Shown: piece after piece, positions 11,301-21,604 of the stretch
How positions within the stretch are numbered: position 1 is the stretch's first letter
Layout of the letters: each line of letters begins with the position of its first letter
Source: Lytechinus variegatus
Lineage: Eukaryota > Echinodermata > Echinoidea > Temnopleuroida > Toxopneustidae
DNA length: 64,000 bases
Assembly (NCBI RefSeq): GCF_018143015.1
Contig: NC_054749.1
Coordinates: 31,164,411 to 31,228,410 of the forward strand
Reading direction: 5' to 3'
Notes under the pieces: generated by a model
What the model was told of the DNA's origin: nothing
Seen by the model: the letters and a program-made list of their open reading frames with translations, nothing else
The model's database searches: none
Made by a program: the position numbers and the translations under genes

Positions 11301-13263
11301 TATGATTTTTGACATGTCACAAGAGAAGATCCTGTCATTTTGTTTTTAGAAATGCAGAGAGCTTGTTGAGGAAAGATATGTATTTGTATAATTACATATG
11401 TCAGTGTCACCATACTTGAACGGTATATTTCTTTTTATAATCCTGATGAAAAAATGTTAATCAGCTTGTGTCCTTGCTCTTCCTTCTTTTCTTTTCCAGA
11501 AAGCACAGATGCACAAAAATGTAGTTTAGATCTAGGTATTAGCATTGGGCACCAGCGCCGCACCAGAGACATCGTGGCCTGGGTCAAAAAGCGCAGGAGA
11601 CACATACGTCGTGAGGATCTCTTAGCATTTCTCTGCGGTAAGGCACCGCCTGGCAGGATCAGGCCGTCACATGGAGTACCACGGAGTCCCTCGGATAGAT
11701 CATCCCCACGCACCCTCTCTCCGCCACGTGAAGCCCAGAGAACAGGGGAGCCTGTAGATGATCTTCAACCCTTTAGAGATGCCCTAGCTTTGCATGGTAT
11801 GCTTATCCAACATTTAGAATCATGTCTACAATTTTTAAAGGACAAGTTTACCCAATAAGTAGTCGATTTAAATAAAATAAGAAAAATCCAACAAGCATAA
11901 CACTGACAATTTCATCAAAATCGAATGAATATTAAAGTTATGATATTGTAAAGTTTGGCTTAATTTCAGGAAACAGTTATATGCACATCCTGTTCGGAAT
12001 GCAAATGAGGGGACTGATGACATCACCAACTCTTTCTTTTGTATATCAGTATGTAAAATATCTTAATTTTCTCATTGCCATGTGAAATAAACTTAAGATT
12101 TACTCCTCCCGGAATTTGTGGAATTATCATTGTTTAAACATATTGTTGTTTAGTCAAGTTGGTCATTATTGTCCAATCTGTAAAAATTGACATATTGTAT
12201 TATTCCAACAATAAAAAACAAAAGAAATAGTGAGTGATGGACATCATTGACTCTCTCATTTGCATGTCACTGAGTTGTGCATATAGCTGTTTTGTGAAAA
12301 ATAAGCGAAATTTCAAAATGGCATGACTTTCTTAATTTACATCCGATTTTGATGAAATTTTCAGTGTTATGCTTGATAGATTTTTCTCTATTGATTCAAA
12401 TCAACCTTTTTCTGGGATGGATTTGACCTTTAAATGATGCCAAATATCGATGAATAATATCAAATTAGAGTATGGTTTATTTAAATGATCAATATCTTGT
12501 TAAAGGTATCAGACCTTAAGTAGAAATGTTTGGTCGTGATAAGTACAAGTGAAACAATTCTTGCATAACTTTACTCAGCCTGACATATATTTTGAAGTTA
12601 GACTAAAAAATATATGCAGACATTGATCATTTTAGAACATTATGATATGAAGTTCTCTTATAAAAAAAACATATTTTCTGGGGTTTTTTTGTGTGTGCTT
12701 TAGATAGAAACCTATAATTCTAATATATATTTTTTGAGTAGGCTACCCTTTTAAATGTTTTAAACAGATAAACATGTAGCACCATATGTATACAAATCTT
12801 CATCTTTAGGCAGTATCAAGTATGTTTTTTAAATTGCTGTTGAGTGTGTGAACAATAAAGTTGACTTTCCCTATGAATAATATAGTCCTTTAATATGGAG
12901 TAATTTATCAGACCAGATTATGCAAGTTGCTTTATCAAAGTCTTATTTCTTCCAAGTGAAACAGATTTTCCAAGGTTCCAGGAGATTTGATATGGTCAGA
13001 CTCATCTGTAATTTGATTATATTTCTAATTTTGTATAATACTTGCTTGATTAAATTTTAGGTCTGAATGGGGCAATGGCCAATATAGGAGTTTCCCAATC
13101 ACCCTCTTCACACCACTCATCATCGAGGAGACGCCACGCATCAAACCACGATCTCTTCCCAGAGGATCTTGTAAGCCATCCCGACTCACGGAAACGTTCT
13201 AGCACCACCAGCGCCCCCACAGCGGAAGGATCACCATCGCACAAACGCTCACGTCTACTATAA
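5183..13263 (+). CDS. HAPSTR1: HAPSTR1 (C16orf72) homologue, HUWE1-associated stress-response protein; exons 5183-5390, 11026-11109, 11500-11796, 13061-13263
   Basis: Joining four exons gives 263 aa (human about 275) with a clear family match. In the vertebrate protein HAPSTR1 binds the HECT ubiquitin ligase HUWE1 and tunes stress signalling; that role is carried over by homology. Visible parts: acidic N-terminus (1-45); two copies of an LWxxFQNxAxxVTxLYK motif (53-69 and 81-97); the conserved core IGHQRRTRDIVAWVKKRRR (113-131), with a basic stretch likely to act as nuclear localisation signal, followed by IRREDLLAFLCGK (133-145); the block LQPFRDALALHGLNGAMA; and a Ser-rich tail ending SPSHKRSRLL (vertebrate SPTHKRNRMI). 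All introns are phase 1 with GT-AG ends (AAAG/GTTTGT, AAAG/GTAAGT, CATG/GTATGC). The ATG at 5183 is the first in frame before the conserved WEAQCLEELD segment. Intron 1 is 5.6 kb and repeat-filled. Confidence 0.93.
6585..6965. repeat. Fold-back repeat with GGTCTTTCA / TGAAAGACC cores
   Basis: The motif GGTCTTTCA and variants occur many times in the left half (6600-6720), and TGAAAGACC variants in the right half (6730-6880). The block is therefore strongly self-complementary. A homologous copy lies at 61828-62265. No coding potential. It lies in HAPSTR1 intron 1. Confidence 0.7.
6975..7230 (+). repeat. 110-base tandem repeat, about 2.3 copies
   Basis: GACATCTTCTCTT starts at 6981, 7091 and 7201, so the period is 110. 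Units share a CCTCGTGGTGAYAG segment and ACTGACRGAGATCA. The third unit is truncated. Confidence 0.7.
7604..7930 (-). other. Unrecognised open stretch within a repeat-rich intron
   Basis: A - strand frame is open for about 110 codons from the edge of the tandem repeat to 7604. It includes repeated SDKKSDQKSDQQ-like residues and IRDRLEHILKGF-like helical sequence. I recognise no domain. It probably belongs to the adjacent transposon or is chance; a host gene is unlikely given its position in a HAPSTR1 intron. Confidence 0.2.
7931..9225 (+). repeat. Non-autonomous repeat with six to seven tandem units of about 140-170 bases
   Basis: A head with repeated GTCCGTCGTCC motifs (7950-7982) is followed by tandem units. 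Each unit holds TTTATGCTAATTTATGC, a run ending in AAAATGCTTCTT, ACCGATTTTGATTTTTT, and CTGGTAGARCTTCATKAGGTTCACCAAAC (in parts). Unit anchors lie near 8231, 8391, 8561, 8706, 8850 and 8995. An AAATGAGCTC sequence at 9162 echoes AAATGAGCTT at 7926. Purely repetitive. Confidence 0.7.
9226..10083. other. HAPSTR1 intron 1, no feature recognised
   Basis: Ordinary AT-rich intron sequence. I see no tRNA-like boxes, no inverted repeat and no conserved coding frame. Confidence 0.4.
10084..10950 (+). repeat. Dispersed repeat with GGCAAGTTGAGCC motifs, copy 1
   Basis: Motifs of the form GGGGCAAGTTGAGCC recur at 10108, 10451, 10471 and 10731, with reversed GGCTCAAGTTACCCC-type motifs near 10690. Segments of 10180-10950 match 54815-55735 in the same order and orientation, for example GTCCAGGTATGGATCTTCAT, GCCATCGATATACAGGCAGA and GACTTTCAGTGTGGGGGTAG. 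Non-coding. Confidence 0.75.
11026..11109 (+). CDS. HAPSTR1: HAPSTR1 coding exon 2 (residues 70-97)
   Basis: This 84-base exon lies between a TTTTTTGACTTTACAG acceptor and a GTAAGTGA donor, phase 1 at both ends. It encodes the second motif, LWLVFQNAAGSVTQLYK. It corresponds to the vertebrate segment containing LWVPFQNAATAVTNLYK. Confidence 0.9.
11500..11796 (+). CDS. HAPSTR1: HAPSTR1 coding exon 3 (residues 98-196)
   Basis: This 297-base exon has acceptor CTTTTCTTTTCCAG and donor GTATGC, phase 1 to phase 1. It encodes the most conserved core (LGISIGHQRRTRD, AWVKKRRR, IRREDLLAFLCGK), a Pro/Ser-rich linker, and DDLQPFRDALALH. Confidence 0.92.
11835..12432. mobile_element. MITE with TAAAGGACAAGTTTACCC ends, in HAPSTR1 intron 3
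   Basis: The left end TAAAGGACAAGTTTACCC (11835) and right end GGGATGGATTTGACCTTTA (ends 12432) are imperfect inverted repeats. The interior holds AAAATTTCATCAAAATCG-type and reverse-type copies. It starts 39 bases after exon 3. Related pieces lie at 30312-30500, 46594-47175 and 51139-51220. Confidence 0.65.
13061..13263 (+). CDS. HAPSTR1: HAPSTR1 coding exon 4 (residues 197-263 and stop)
   Basis: The acceptor is TAAATTTTAG/GT. The exon encodes GLNGAMANIGVSQSP, a Ser/His-rich stretch, and the C-terminal SPSHKRSRLL before TAA 13261-13263. This matches the vertebrate C-terminus in pattern and position. Confidence 0.9.
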
Positions 13264-13624
13264 ATAAACAAAATCCTATACATCGTGTGCCACTATTGAA
13301 TATGTAATATAAAGCGAAACAAAAGTGTGTGTATTACCTTTGACAGCGTTCATGGACTATGACTGTTGCCTTCCTCACATCACAGATTTGATAAGATTAT
13401 GAATATTAGTGTGCATACAATTGGGCATTTTTTGTTTTTGTTTACCAATTATTTAAAACCAATGCTGCACATGTACATGTATTTTATGTGTCAGTTACAT
13501 CTTTTCTTTGTTTTTTCTTCTGTAGTTTTACAGTCTGACCTTGATTGTACAGGAAGGGAGGGGGGGTATTAAAATTTTTTTACAAACATCCGACATAACT
13601 TTGGTGCTAAATCACATTTTTAAT

Positions 13625-13850
13625 CATCTAAAGGCTTTGCGCGTGACTTGCTAGTGACTATTTTTGCTACCCACAGGTCACTTGCATTGACAGAATCTTG
13701 CACGTATCTCATTGGCAGTTGCCCACAGGAGTACATGCAAGTGTGATTTGCCTGCTGAAAAGTTTTGAACATGCTCAAAACTTTCATACTGGTCAGTTGC
13801 TTTTACGTAACGATGGGACATGGCGTTATATGACCAATATCTGTATAATT
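13625..13850 (-). mobile_element. Degraded copy of the TTAA-flanked MITE seen at 57972-58214
   Basis: TTGCGCGTGACTTGC and TTTTTGCTACCC (13636-13673), then GGTCACTTGCATTGACAG and TTTTGAACATGCTCAAAACTTT, correspond in order to the reverse complement of 57990-58200. The ends are eroded. Confidence 0.5.
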
Positions 13851-16800
13851 GAGGTCAGGCTATCCTTTTTCAGTATTTTTCACCATTTTATCATTAAAAA
13901 AAAGTCATAAGGAGAAAACCACAACTTCGTATTTTTCGTTGTTTATTGATTTTAAAGTATATTTGCTCACTGTTAACTACAATGTATACATTTTAGATAT
14001 CTAGCGTATAAATATACTTTTGATATTTGATTTTTTTTCAATTGTTTTTTCATGGAATGTTACTTCCTTTTTTTTTCAATATTTTTTTTTTCTATTTGAT
14101 ACTGATTGGGTTTTGTATAATGTGAATTCTCATGAAGCTTCACTTTGTTTTTGCTTTATGAGTTGCACTATGTTGAATGTAACAAGGTATTACCCATTTA
14201 TATAACGTGTAAAATAAAAATATAACTTTTTTTTGCCCACTCAAGCCAATGTGTAAAAATTGAAAGCTTTATATGCCTGTCTTGTAAATAGATTTCCATC
14301 ATTCTTATAAAAATTTTGCTCTAAATGTGAAGTGTGATGTTTCTTGTGATCAAATTTTTGACCTCGAGAGAGAAATGGTTCTTTCCTTTCAATATATCAA
14401 GTACTGCATGTAGAAATGCAAATTATATTCGTAAGCCTATTAATGATAATTGATATAAATGCATCATGCACACATTTCTTGAAACCTTCAGTGAAGGCAA
14501 CAATAAAATGAATATGCATATGAATATACAATTAGCTGTAATAAATGACCATGTGGTTGTTTCTCAAAAACTTAAGTCGTACTATTAGATTAAACATCAA
14601 TTCTGAGATGTTTTTGGCATGTAACGCATCACCTCATTGGTCAGATCAATACTGACGAAGGACGTTTTCCAATAAATACATGTATGTTTCCAATATAGGT
14701 AGATGCATATTGGAATTTATGCTGTTGGATTCAATTTGCAATCGAGCTGCCACAGTCTATAAGAAACACACTCATAGTTTGAACAAATGATTTTGATCAC
14801 ATTTAAGCTCTTGTTACATTGGTATTAAATTTAACAAACAGCTGTTACAAATACAGACTTGGATTTGTTGTTATGTGGGACTCCTGTAGAATTTTGTGCC
14901 ATTTACAAATATTTGTGATTAATCTTTGTATCTTAGCTTTATTTTGCAAGCTTTGTACAGTTTTGAATAACGCCCCTCCCCATCCCATTATATATTATTT
15001 CCCAAAGTCAGCATTTTTGTAAATTTACAAAGTGATTATATATTTCAATCTGTTTCGAGTTATTCTTTTAGTTTGTTTTGTTTAGCCACCTGAAAGTTGT
15101 ATGGTTTGCTTTCAAATGCTTTATGATTTTGATGGTTGTTTTGCATGTTTTGTTTTGAATATTTTCTTTATGAGATAAGTATTAGAAATGATTTTCTTAA
15201 GTGCTTATTATTTCATGAATTCACTTTCCTTAGCAATTTATTGTATTAGATAAAACAATCCTGCACAGAATGTGAACAAAACTTAAAATTAAGAACTGAA
15301 TAATGTTTAAATTTCTTGTGTTGAACAAGTTTTGATACAGATTGAAATGATTATTAACTCTCTGTGTTTACAGTGTAAATCAGATTTCAAAATTTAGTGC
15401 ATTTCATAATCTAGATGTCAATTGCTATTCTGGTCAAATACATTTTGATGAAGGAATACATTTCCTAAGTAATTCTGCTTTGGTATTATTGATTGGATCA
15501 CAGTATTAATTCAGTAAGCCTACTCTATTGGATAATATTGGGGAAAAGGTTGGCATGACAATTTACGACTCACACATCATGTCAAACTTATGTTCACATA
15601 TTGGTGCACTTCTGATGACTATGTATGAAGACCTAATCATTTAAGCTTCTTCACATGGAATTTCTATGTTTCACATTCATAGAGATCTGTCTTGGATATT
15701 GGGTTCAGTTCCACTTCTGGGTATTGGAATGGTTTGTACCAGAGACCTTGTAGTGCAATTGAAGCTGAACTCTTCAATTTGTTGTAAATTTCATCGATCT
15801 CCCTATCTTTGCTGTAAATGTAGACAAGTGCAATTACTTATTGCATTTGATTGGTCAACAGCAGAAGTTTGAAACAAATATGAGAATCCCACTTTTTGTT
15901 ATTTAAAATTTATCCCTCTTAGCCCACACAAATTCCCAACTAGTTTCTTATTTGATAAAATAAACATCTGAAAGTTATATACTGTATGCTTGTGAGCCTC
16001 ATAATCTAACATTGCAAATATTAAGTGTTAGAATATGCTGAATGTATATTTTAAGCAATTTTATGAGATGAATATAACTGCAGCCAAAGGCATTAAAATG
16101 AGATATTCTTTACCTCTGATTATAACAGATGAGAATACATAGCCAAATGTGGCAGTGTTTAGTCTATTAAAATAAGCAGGGAATATTATGTGTGTATCTA
16201 TGTATATAATTAGATAGGTAAACAGTAGTTAGTTCAGTACTGTGATATATATGTAAAGTTCACACTGTAAACATGTTCAATGGTAGCAAAAGCGACCAAT
16301 ATAGTGCAGAATATATTTCTACTTGATAATTTCAGGTAGTTGTGCATATCTGGGGTATGTAAGCCAGTGGGTTTGTACCGGGCAATGTGTCGTGAAGTTG
16401 AAATGAAAAGATATATTATAAAGGGTATGTGACAATATTCGATTTGAGATGGACACTGAAATATTATCAGTTTTTTTTATTTGTTTGGTTTTTAGTTTTT
16501 TTTTGGTGATTTAAATTTAGGGAAATATGTTTTGATGTAAAATTGTGGAGCTATCCCATTGGGACAATGTGACTGCATGTTGTGGTTTGACCCTAAACTT
16601 TGATGTAGAATCTTAAAATCATCAAAAATTGCATCTACACACATACTGCCCCCTAATTTACTGTATCATTCAATAATAATAATAATAATTGGAATTAAAT
16701 AATCACTAGAATTCCTGATGTTCTTGTAAATGATTGGCAAATTGGTGAAAACTCAAAAATTACTGTTACCACAAGCAAATTGTGAGTCACAATGTCTAAC

Positions 16801-17305
16801 TTATAAAGGTGTTCTCTCTCAATTTAGATGAAAAAATCAAATGTTTTAGTTCAATTGGGCTGTTCCTTGAAAACAAAAGTCCATATATGTGTTTATTGTA
16901 GAGTTAATCTTTCTGGAGTAAAATTTACATGACAAGAGGTAATCTGTAGTTATGGATTTGAGACCGTCCTCGGCCATGTCTTGCTGACCTAGGCCTTGGT
17001 CTCAGTCCGAGTCACATAACAAAATCTATTAGAGAACCTTTGCTCTATTGTGGCTTAGATGATCCTGGCTTTGACTCCATCCCTGGTAATGTTAACATGC
17101 CTTCTTGTTTGTTCATTTGTCTCTTAATTTGAGATGTCCTTACTCATAACTATTGTGGATTCAACTTCAATAAGCAAGGTTGTTGAAGTTTGAACCCAAC
17201 TAGAAATTTGGAAAAATAATATGAATACCAAGAAATTATCAGCCATTTTGCAAATTGCATTATTTTTCTGAGAAATGTAATGAGACGAGACAACAAGTTA
17301 TTTTA

Positions 17306-17826
17306 TAGGGAAAGTCCACCCTAAAATTGGTTTCAACGTAAGCAGAAAAGTTCAAACCATTACAGAGTTTAAAATTTTGTGAAGTGTTCAATTTGTGGTG
17401 TCATTACGAGCAAGCTTCCATGTATGTCATGTAATATAGGTTCCATGATACTATTCTTTTTTTCTCATAATATATGACTTTACATGTGGAGTCAATATAT
17501 GACCCTTCATGCATCTACATGTAGGTAGGGAAAAAAAGGGTCATCATGAACCATTTAATACATAGCAATTAACATACATACACTGTGAATTTTATGATGT
17601 GCATGTATACAGAGCTGCTCGCTTGTGACATCACAAATTTGATATTTTTAAGTTCTGTTATTCTTTGATATATTTTCATAAAACCTTTCTCATTCTTGTC
17701 TTATGCCATCAACAGCACTTTGTATCCTCTGGAAAAAAAAATGCTATATAAATCCAATTATTATTATTCTGTCATTCTTCTACTGTTATTTGGTCCAACT
17801 TGATATGAGGGTGAACTTTCCCTTTA
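17306..17826. mobile_element. MITE with AGGGAAAGTCCACCCT / AGGGTGAACTTTCCCT ends and a nested SINE tail
   Basis: The left end is TAGGGAAAGTCCACCCTAAA (17306) and the right end GAGGGTGAACTTTCCCTTTA (to 17826), an imperfect inverted repeat. Inside the right half, GCTATATAAATCCAATTATT followed by ATT repeats resembles a SINE 3' tail like that at 20556-20600. No coding frame. Confidence 0.6.
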
Positions 17827-19654
17827 AGTGAAAGTGTGTATCGTAATCTTTTTAAGATAAGCCATTATTTGCTCCTCAGTGTAGCATCGTGTGGTTAAAA
17901 CAAATCTATAATCTGCAGCAAATGTTATATGTACCGGTTATATGCAGTGAGTCTTAAAATGTACTCGCTAAAAAATTAAATAACACTGATATTGGAAAAA
18001 TTGGAAAATCCTTGTGTTTCGCACTTTGTTACACTGCTGTTGCTGTTGTATGTTTCATTGTTTGTTTTCCATATACTTATTTATTAAACCTAAAGTTTTG
18101 GAAAAAAATCTAAGTGGGGAGTCAATAGACAAATGATAATACAGATGCCAACTGCTCCTATATTGAAGTATTTTATATTTGTTCTTCTTACATAAACACT
18201 GCAGGGTCCATGGAAAGTACCCCTGTCCCCATTGGCATTATTCATATGTCTCTTGAAGAAAAGTTGAAAAAAAAAAAATTTTCAACCAAAACCAGTCATT
18301 TTCATCCCTCCACATACTTTAATTCATTCTAAAGGCTGGCTTCCCTGAAAGATAGTTACATGTAGTTGATACATAGAGTGTAAAAAAGGAGGAGATTGGA
18401 TAGGATAAAGGAGAGTGTACTGCAGTGCGTATCAATAAAAAATTTACACTCTGAAAAAGTCCTGGGAATTTTTGTAAAGCTCACAGAAATAGGTTTGTGC
18501 AGAAATGCTCATTTTCATGCTGTGTCAAGGGGGAAAAAGGCAAAAACTGACCGTGCGGTACAGTACTCGTGCATTTCTTATGCATTTTTAGCCACTTGAA
18601 ATAAAACAATTACTTCTAAACATTTTATAGCAACTTTGCCGCCCAAATAAACATTTTAACCCTAGTTAAGCACTTCCTTTACCTTTTTTGTGCCAACTGG
18701 ATTTAATGACATACCAATGTAAACAAAAATTTTATTTCAGACATCTCCAGCATTTTATCACAAGTTTTTATCATTAACAGTGGGTTTACATTTCAGTTAA
18801 TACTTGTTACTCCACTCTTTTCCCAAGCTTGACAATGATTAACAGACGGAAAATCTAGCCCAAGCCATTTCATTTCAATCACAGCTCCTTGTAAAGCAAA
18901 TATCATGATGGCCTGTGTTTGGAGGGGGGTGCAATGGCAGGCTATGAAGTATTATGGGCAAGAAAACAAGGTATCTTCAAATCAATCTTCCTAGCTAAAA
19001 TCGCTGTTCATCATGATTCATGTCTGCTTTTATTCATATAACTCCTTCCAATTTCTACAAAAATCATTTTTCACGAACTTTTCAAAAGTGGTGCTCACTC
19101 AAGCAGAAAGAATTTTCGACAGTTATCTCATCAATTGCTTTAAGAGATCTGTAACAATGTTTGAATGTGGAAAAAGCTTCAGAATATTACAATATTGCAA
19201 ATTTTACAGGATTATTTTTAACTGTAATTTTTTTTGATAGGATATGTATAAAGATAAAGTGATGACAAAGAGATAAGGAAAGGATATTGTAGAGTAAATC
19301 TGTTACCCATATTCTGAAGTCTAGGTTAATTTGGGCCATGATCTAATTCTGTGCTGACATTATCAGAAGCTGAAAATGTATGTTTCTAATCTTTAACTTG
19401 TTCTTTCATGTTCTAATAGTGAAGAAAAATACTTTAAAAATTATTATTCCCAGGCAGTTATTAATGAATGTGAGCTCACAAATTGAACTGCTTCTGTCAA
19501 GTTTTCATCATCATTGGCTATCCATAGTTAAATTAAGATTATATTCAGAATATGGGCCTGAGAGAATTGGAAAATTAACAAGTCAATAGAATTAATTTTC
19601 TACAAGGAAATGAGGTCGGAGAAAAATATCTTGCAATTATGTGAATTTCAGTAC

Positions 19655-19660
19655 TTTATT
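19655..19660 (-). terminator. Candidate polyadenylation signal of the - strand His/PGYP gene
   Basis: TTTATT on + reads AATAAA on -. It would give a 3' UTR of about 1.9 kb, which would contain a SINE and two MITEs. Another AATAAA on - lies near 20028. Neither can be chosen without transcript data. Confidence 0.25.
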
Positions 19661-20506
19661 TTCAACACACTTCTGCCTATTCATTATAGAGATAGACATA
19701 GTAGAAAATATATAACTACAAATCATTTACAAGACCATATAAAATAATAGATTTACAGAGAAATATAAAGCCAATATTACAAATATACATGTAGTACTAT
19801 TTAGCTGAATAGATTAAAAATAATATGTTAGTGTCTCAAAGCCATGAAATTTAAGAAATGCTCAAAGAGAATAATATACTACAATTTTTCATTTCATAAA
19901 CCCTTTATATGAAGTACAGAAACAATGAATCACAAACATTTGTATTTTCAATTCACATGATAAATGAACATTGTATAACCAATGTATATATACACCAATC
20001 ACTGTCTATTTCAAAACAAGAGTATTTTATTAGAGTATAGAATGTAATAAGAGTATAGTCTAAACGATAGAAAAGTTATATACAATTTGAAAAAGATACT
20101 TTTGTGACCACTGGACATTTAAGTTCTCTTTGTCATATCATTTTGTGTGCTTATTAAATCTTTTCATGTTTCCTGTAACCATAATTCATGAAGCTAGTGC
20201 TTATCATGCTAATTAACATGGAGCCAGGAACATACACTTAAATGTTACCATTACAAGTTTATACATCCTAGCTATAGTTTTTAGCTTTTATACGAAAAAA
20301 AGGCACTCGAAATACATTGCTGATAAAAAGTGAAATCATGTGAATGAATACACTGATATCAATATCATGACAAAAATATTTCTGGTAGTATATTGCTCAT
20401 GACTAAAAGGGTATTGCTAGAAACTTGCGATCAATTGCATGACAATTTTAGGTCCAAAATCAATCGCAAGTCATGCGATTTCAAATTTGCAAGTGATTGC
20501 TGGGGA

Positions 20507-20950
20507 TTGTTTCATGAGAGAACTTGTCAAACATTTGGTCAAACAAGTCCCGGTTTAATAATAATAATGATATTCCGCATTTATATAGCACGTAACACAT
20601 CGGAACGACGTCTCTCAGTGCTTTACAGATATATTATTACCCCGGTCATCGGATCCTTGCATACCTGCATACAATGTATGCACCTTTTCCGCTCCCTGGA
20701 GAGCATTCCAACAAGAGTTCCAAGACTTAATTGCTAGGCGTACTACATAGGCTATTTAACACCTGGGTGGAGAGTGGCATATTGTGGATTGACGCCTTGC
20801 CAAAGGACGCTAGGCCATGGTGGAATTCGAACACACGACCCTCTGATTAAAAGGCGAGAGTCAGAACCGCTACACAACGGCGCTTCCACATGACAGCTAC
20901 CAGAGTAATTTCAGATGTGACTTGTCAGAAGGGAATAAAACACCACCCAG
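20507..20950. mobile_element. MITE split by a SINE
   Basis: GGGGATTGTTTCATGAGAGA and ACTTGTCAAACATTTGG (20507-20550) resemble the MITE at 57673 (GGGGACCATTTCATGAAAGG, ACTTGT). Sequence of similar type resumes after the SINE with GTGACTTGTCAGAAGGG (20920-20936). Confidence 0.45.
20556..20890 (-). mobile_element. tRNA-Lys-like SINE
   Basis: On the - strand a head with A box TGTGTAGCGGTTCTGACT (20876-20859) and B box GTCGTGTGTTCGAATTCC (20839-20822) resembles a tRNA-Lys, with a TTTTAA anticodon-loop-like stretch. The body runs to a 3' end of GCTATATAAATGCGGAATAT followed by ATT repeats (on + at 20556-20590). It is about 335 bases and inserted in a MITE. The tail type is shared with the fragment near 17750. 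Confidence 0.75.
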
Positions 20951-20953
20951 GTA

Positions 20954-21117
20954 GGTGTTTCATAAAGCTGTTTGTAAGATACAAATGACTTTACACACGA
21001 CTGGTGATCCTTTTTTGTGCTATGCGATATGCCCATGTAATTGATTTATGACCTAACAACAGGTTCCAATCGTGTGTAAAGTCGTTCGTAACTTTACGAA
21101 CAGCTTTATGAAACACC
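20954..21117. mobile_element. MITE with GGTGTTTCATAAAGCTGTT inverted repeats
   Basis: GGTGTTTCATAAAGCTGTTT (20954) pairs with AACAGCTTTATGAAACACC (to 21117), and inner arms TTTACACACGA / TCGTGTGTAAA also pair. A second family member lies at 40523-40683. Non-coding. Confidence 0.8.
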
Positions 21118-21560
21118 ACCCTCGTCACATTCTTGCATAGGGTATAATTCTATTCCCTAATGATAACATTGAGCTATGAATTATCAATTTAAGAATGATT
21201 ATTTTAATTGATTGCAAAATGTGTTTTGCAAAGACACATAAGACACAGACATTATGACATGTCCAGTCTCTGTATCCCTTACCAGTCTTCCACTTACTGT
21301 CTACAATGTTTCCTCATTCCTATTCCTAGTACACACTAACTTAGCAGAACAAACTAACTAGAATTTCTCTGAATGTAACATGATCTAGCATCAATTTCAG
21401 CGTGAAACAAAAATACCAGTTAGCCTCTTCTATTATTGAGGACGACAGAAGCCCCTTCACTTTACTCTTTCTTTAAGATTGACCATTTGCGGCCTCCATT
21501 ATCTGCAACGGAATATAATGTGATTAATGTGATTGTGTTTTTGGAGTGGATGTACCACAT

Positions 21561-21604
21561 TTACTTGCTGTATGGGTTAGGATATGCACTGCCACCAGGA
21601 TAAG
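21561..21604 (-). CDS. His/PGYP gene coding exon 6 (residues 181-194 and stop)
   Basis: Acceptor TTTCTTCAACAG. Encodes AYPGGSAYPNPYSK, then TAA (21563-21561). Confidence 0.8.

Larger units (their letters stand above)
13264..20506. other. HAPSTR1 3' flank: possible long 3' UTR and AT-rich intergenic DNA
   Basis: Seven kilobases follow the HAPSTR1 stop without a supportable coding region. Several AATAAA hexamers on + (for example 14213 and 14502) could end the HAPSTR1 mRNA, but none stands out. Apart from the MITEs listed separately and a short SINE-tail-like ATTATTATT end near 17735-17768, I see only AT-rich unique-looking sequence. Confidence 0.4.

Noticed and set aside
20820-20890. A functional tRNA-Lys gene on -
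   Set aside because: The head is followed by a SINE body and ATT-repeat tail, and the acceptor stem is not complementary.
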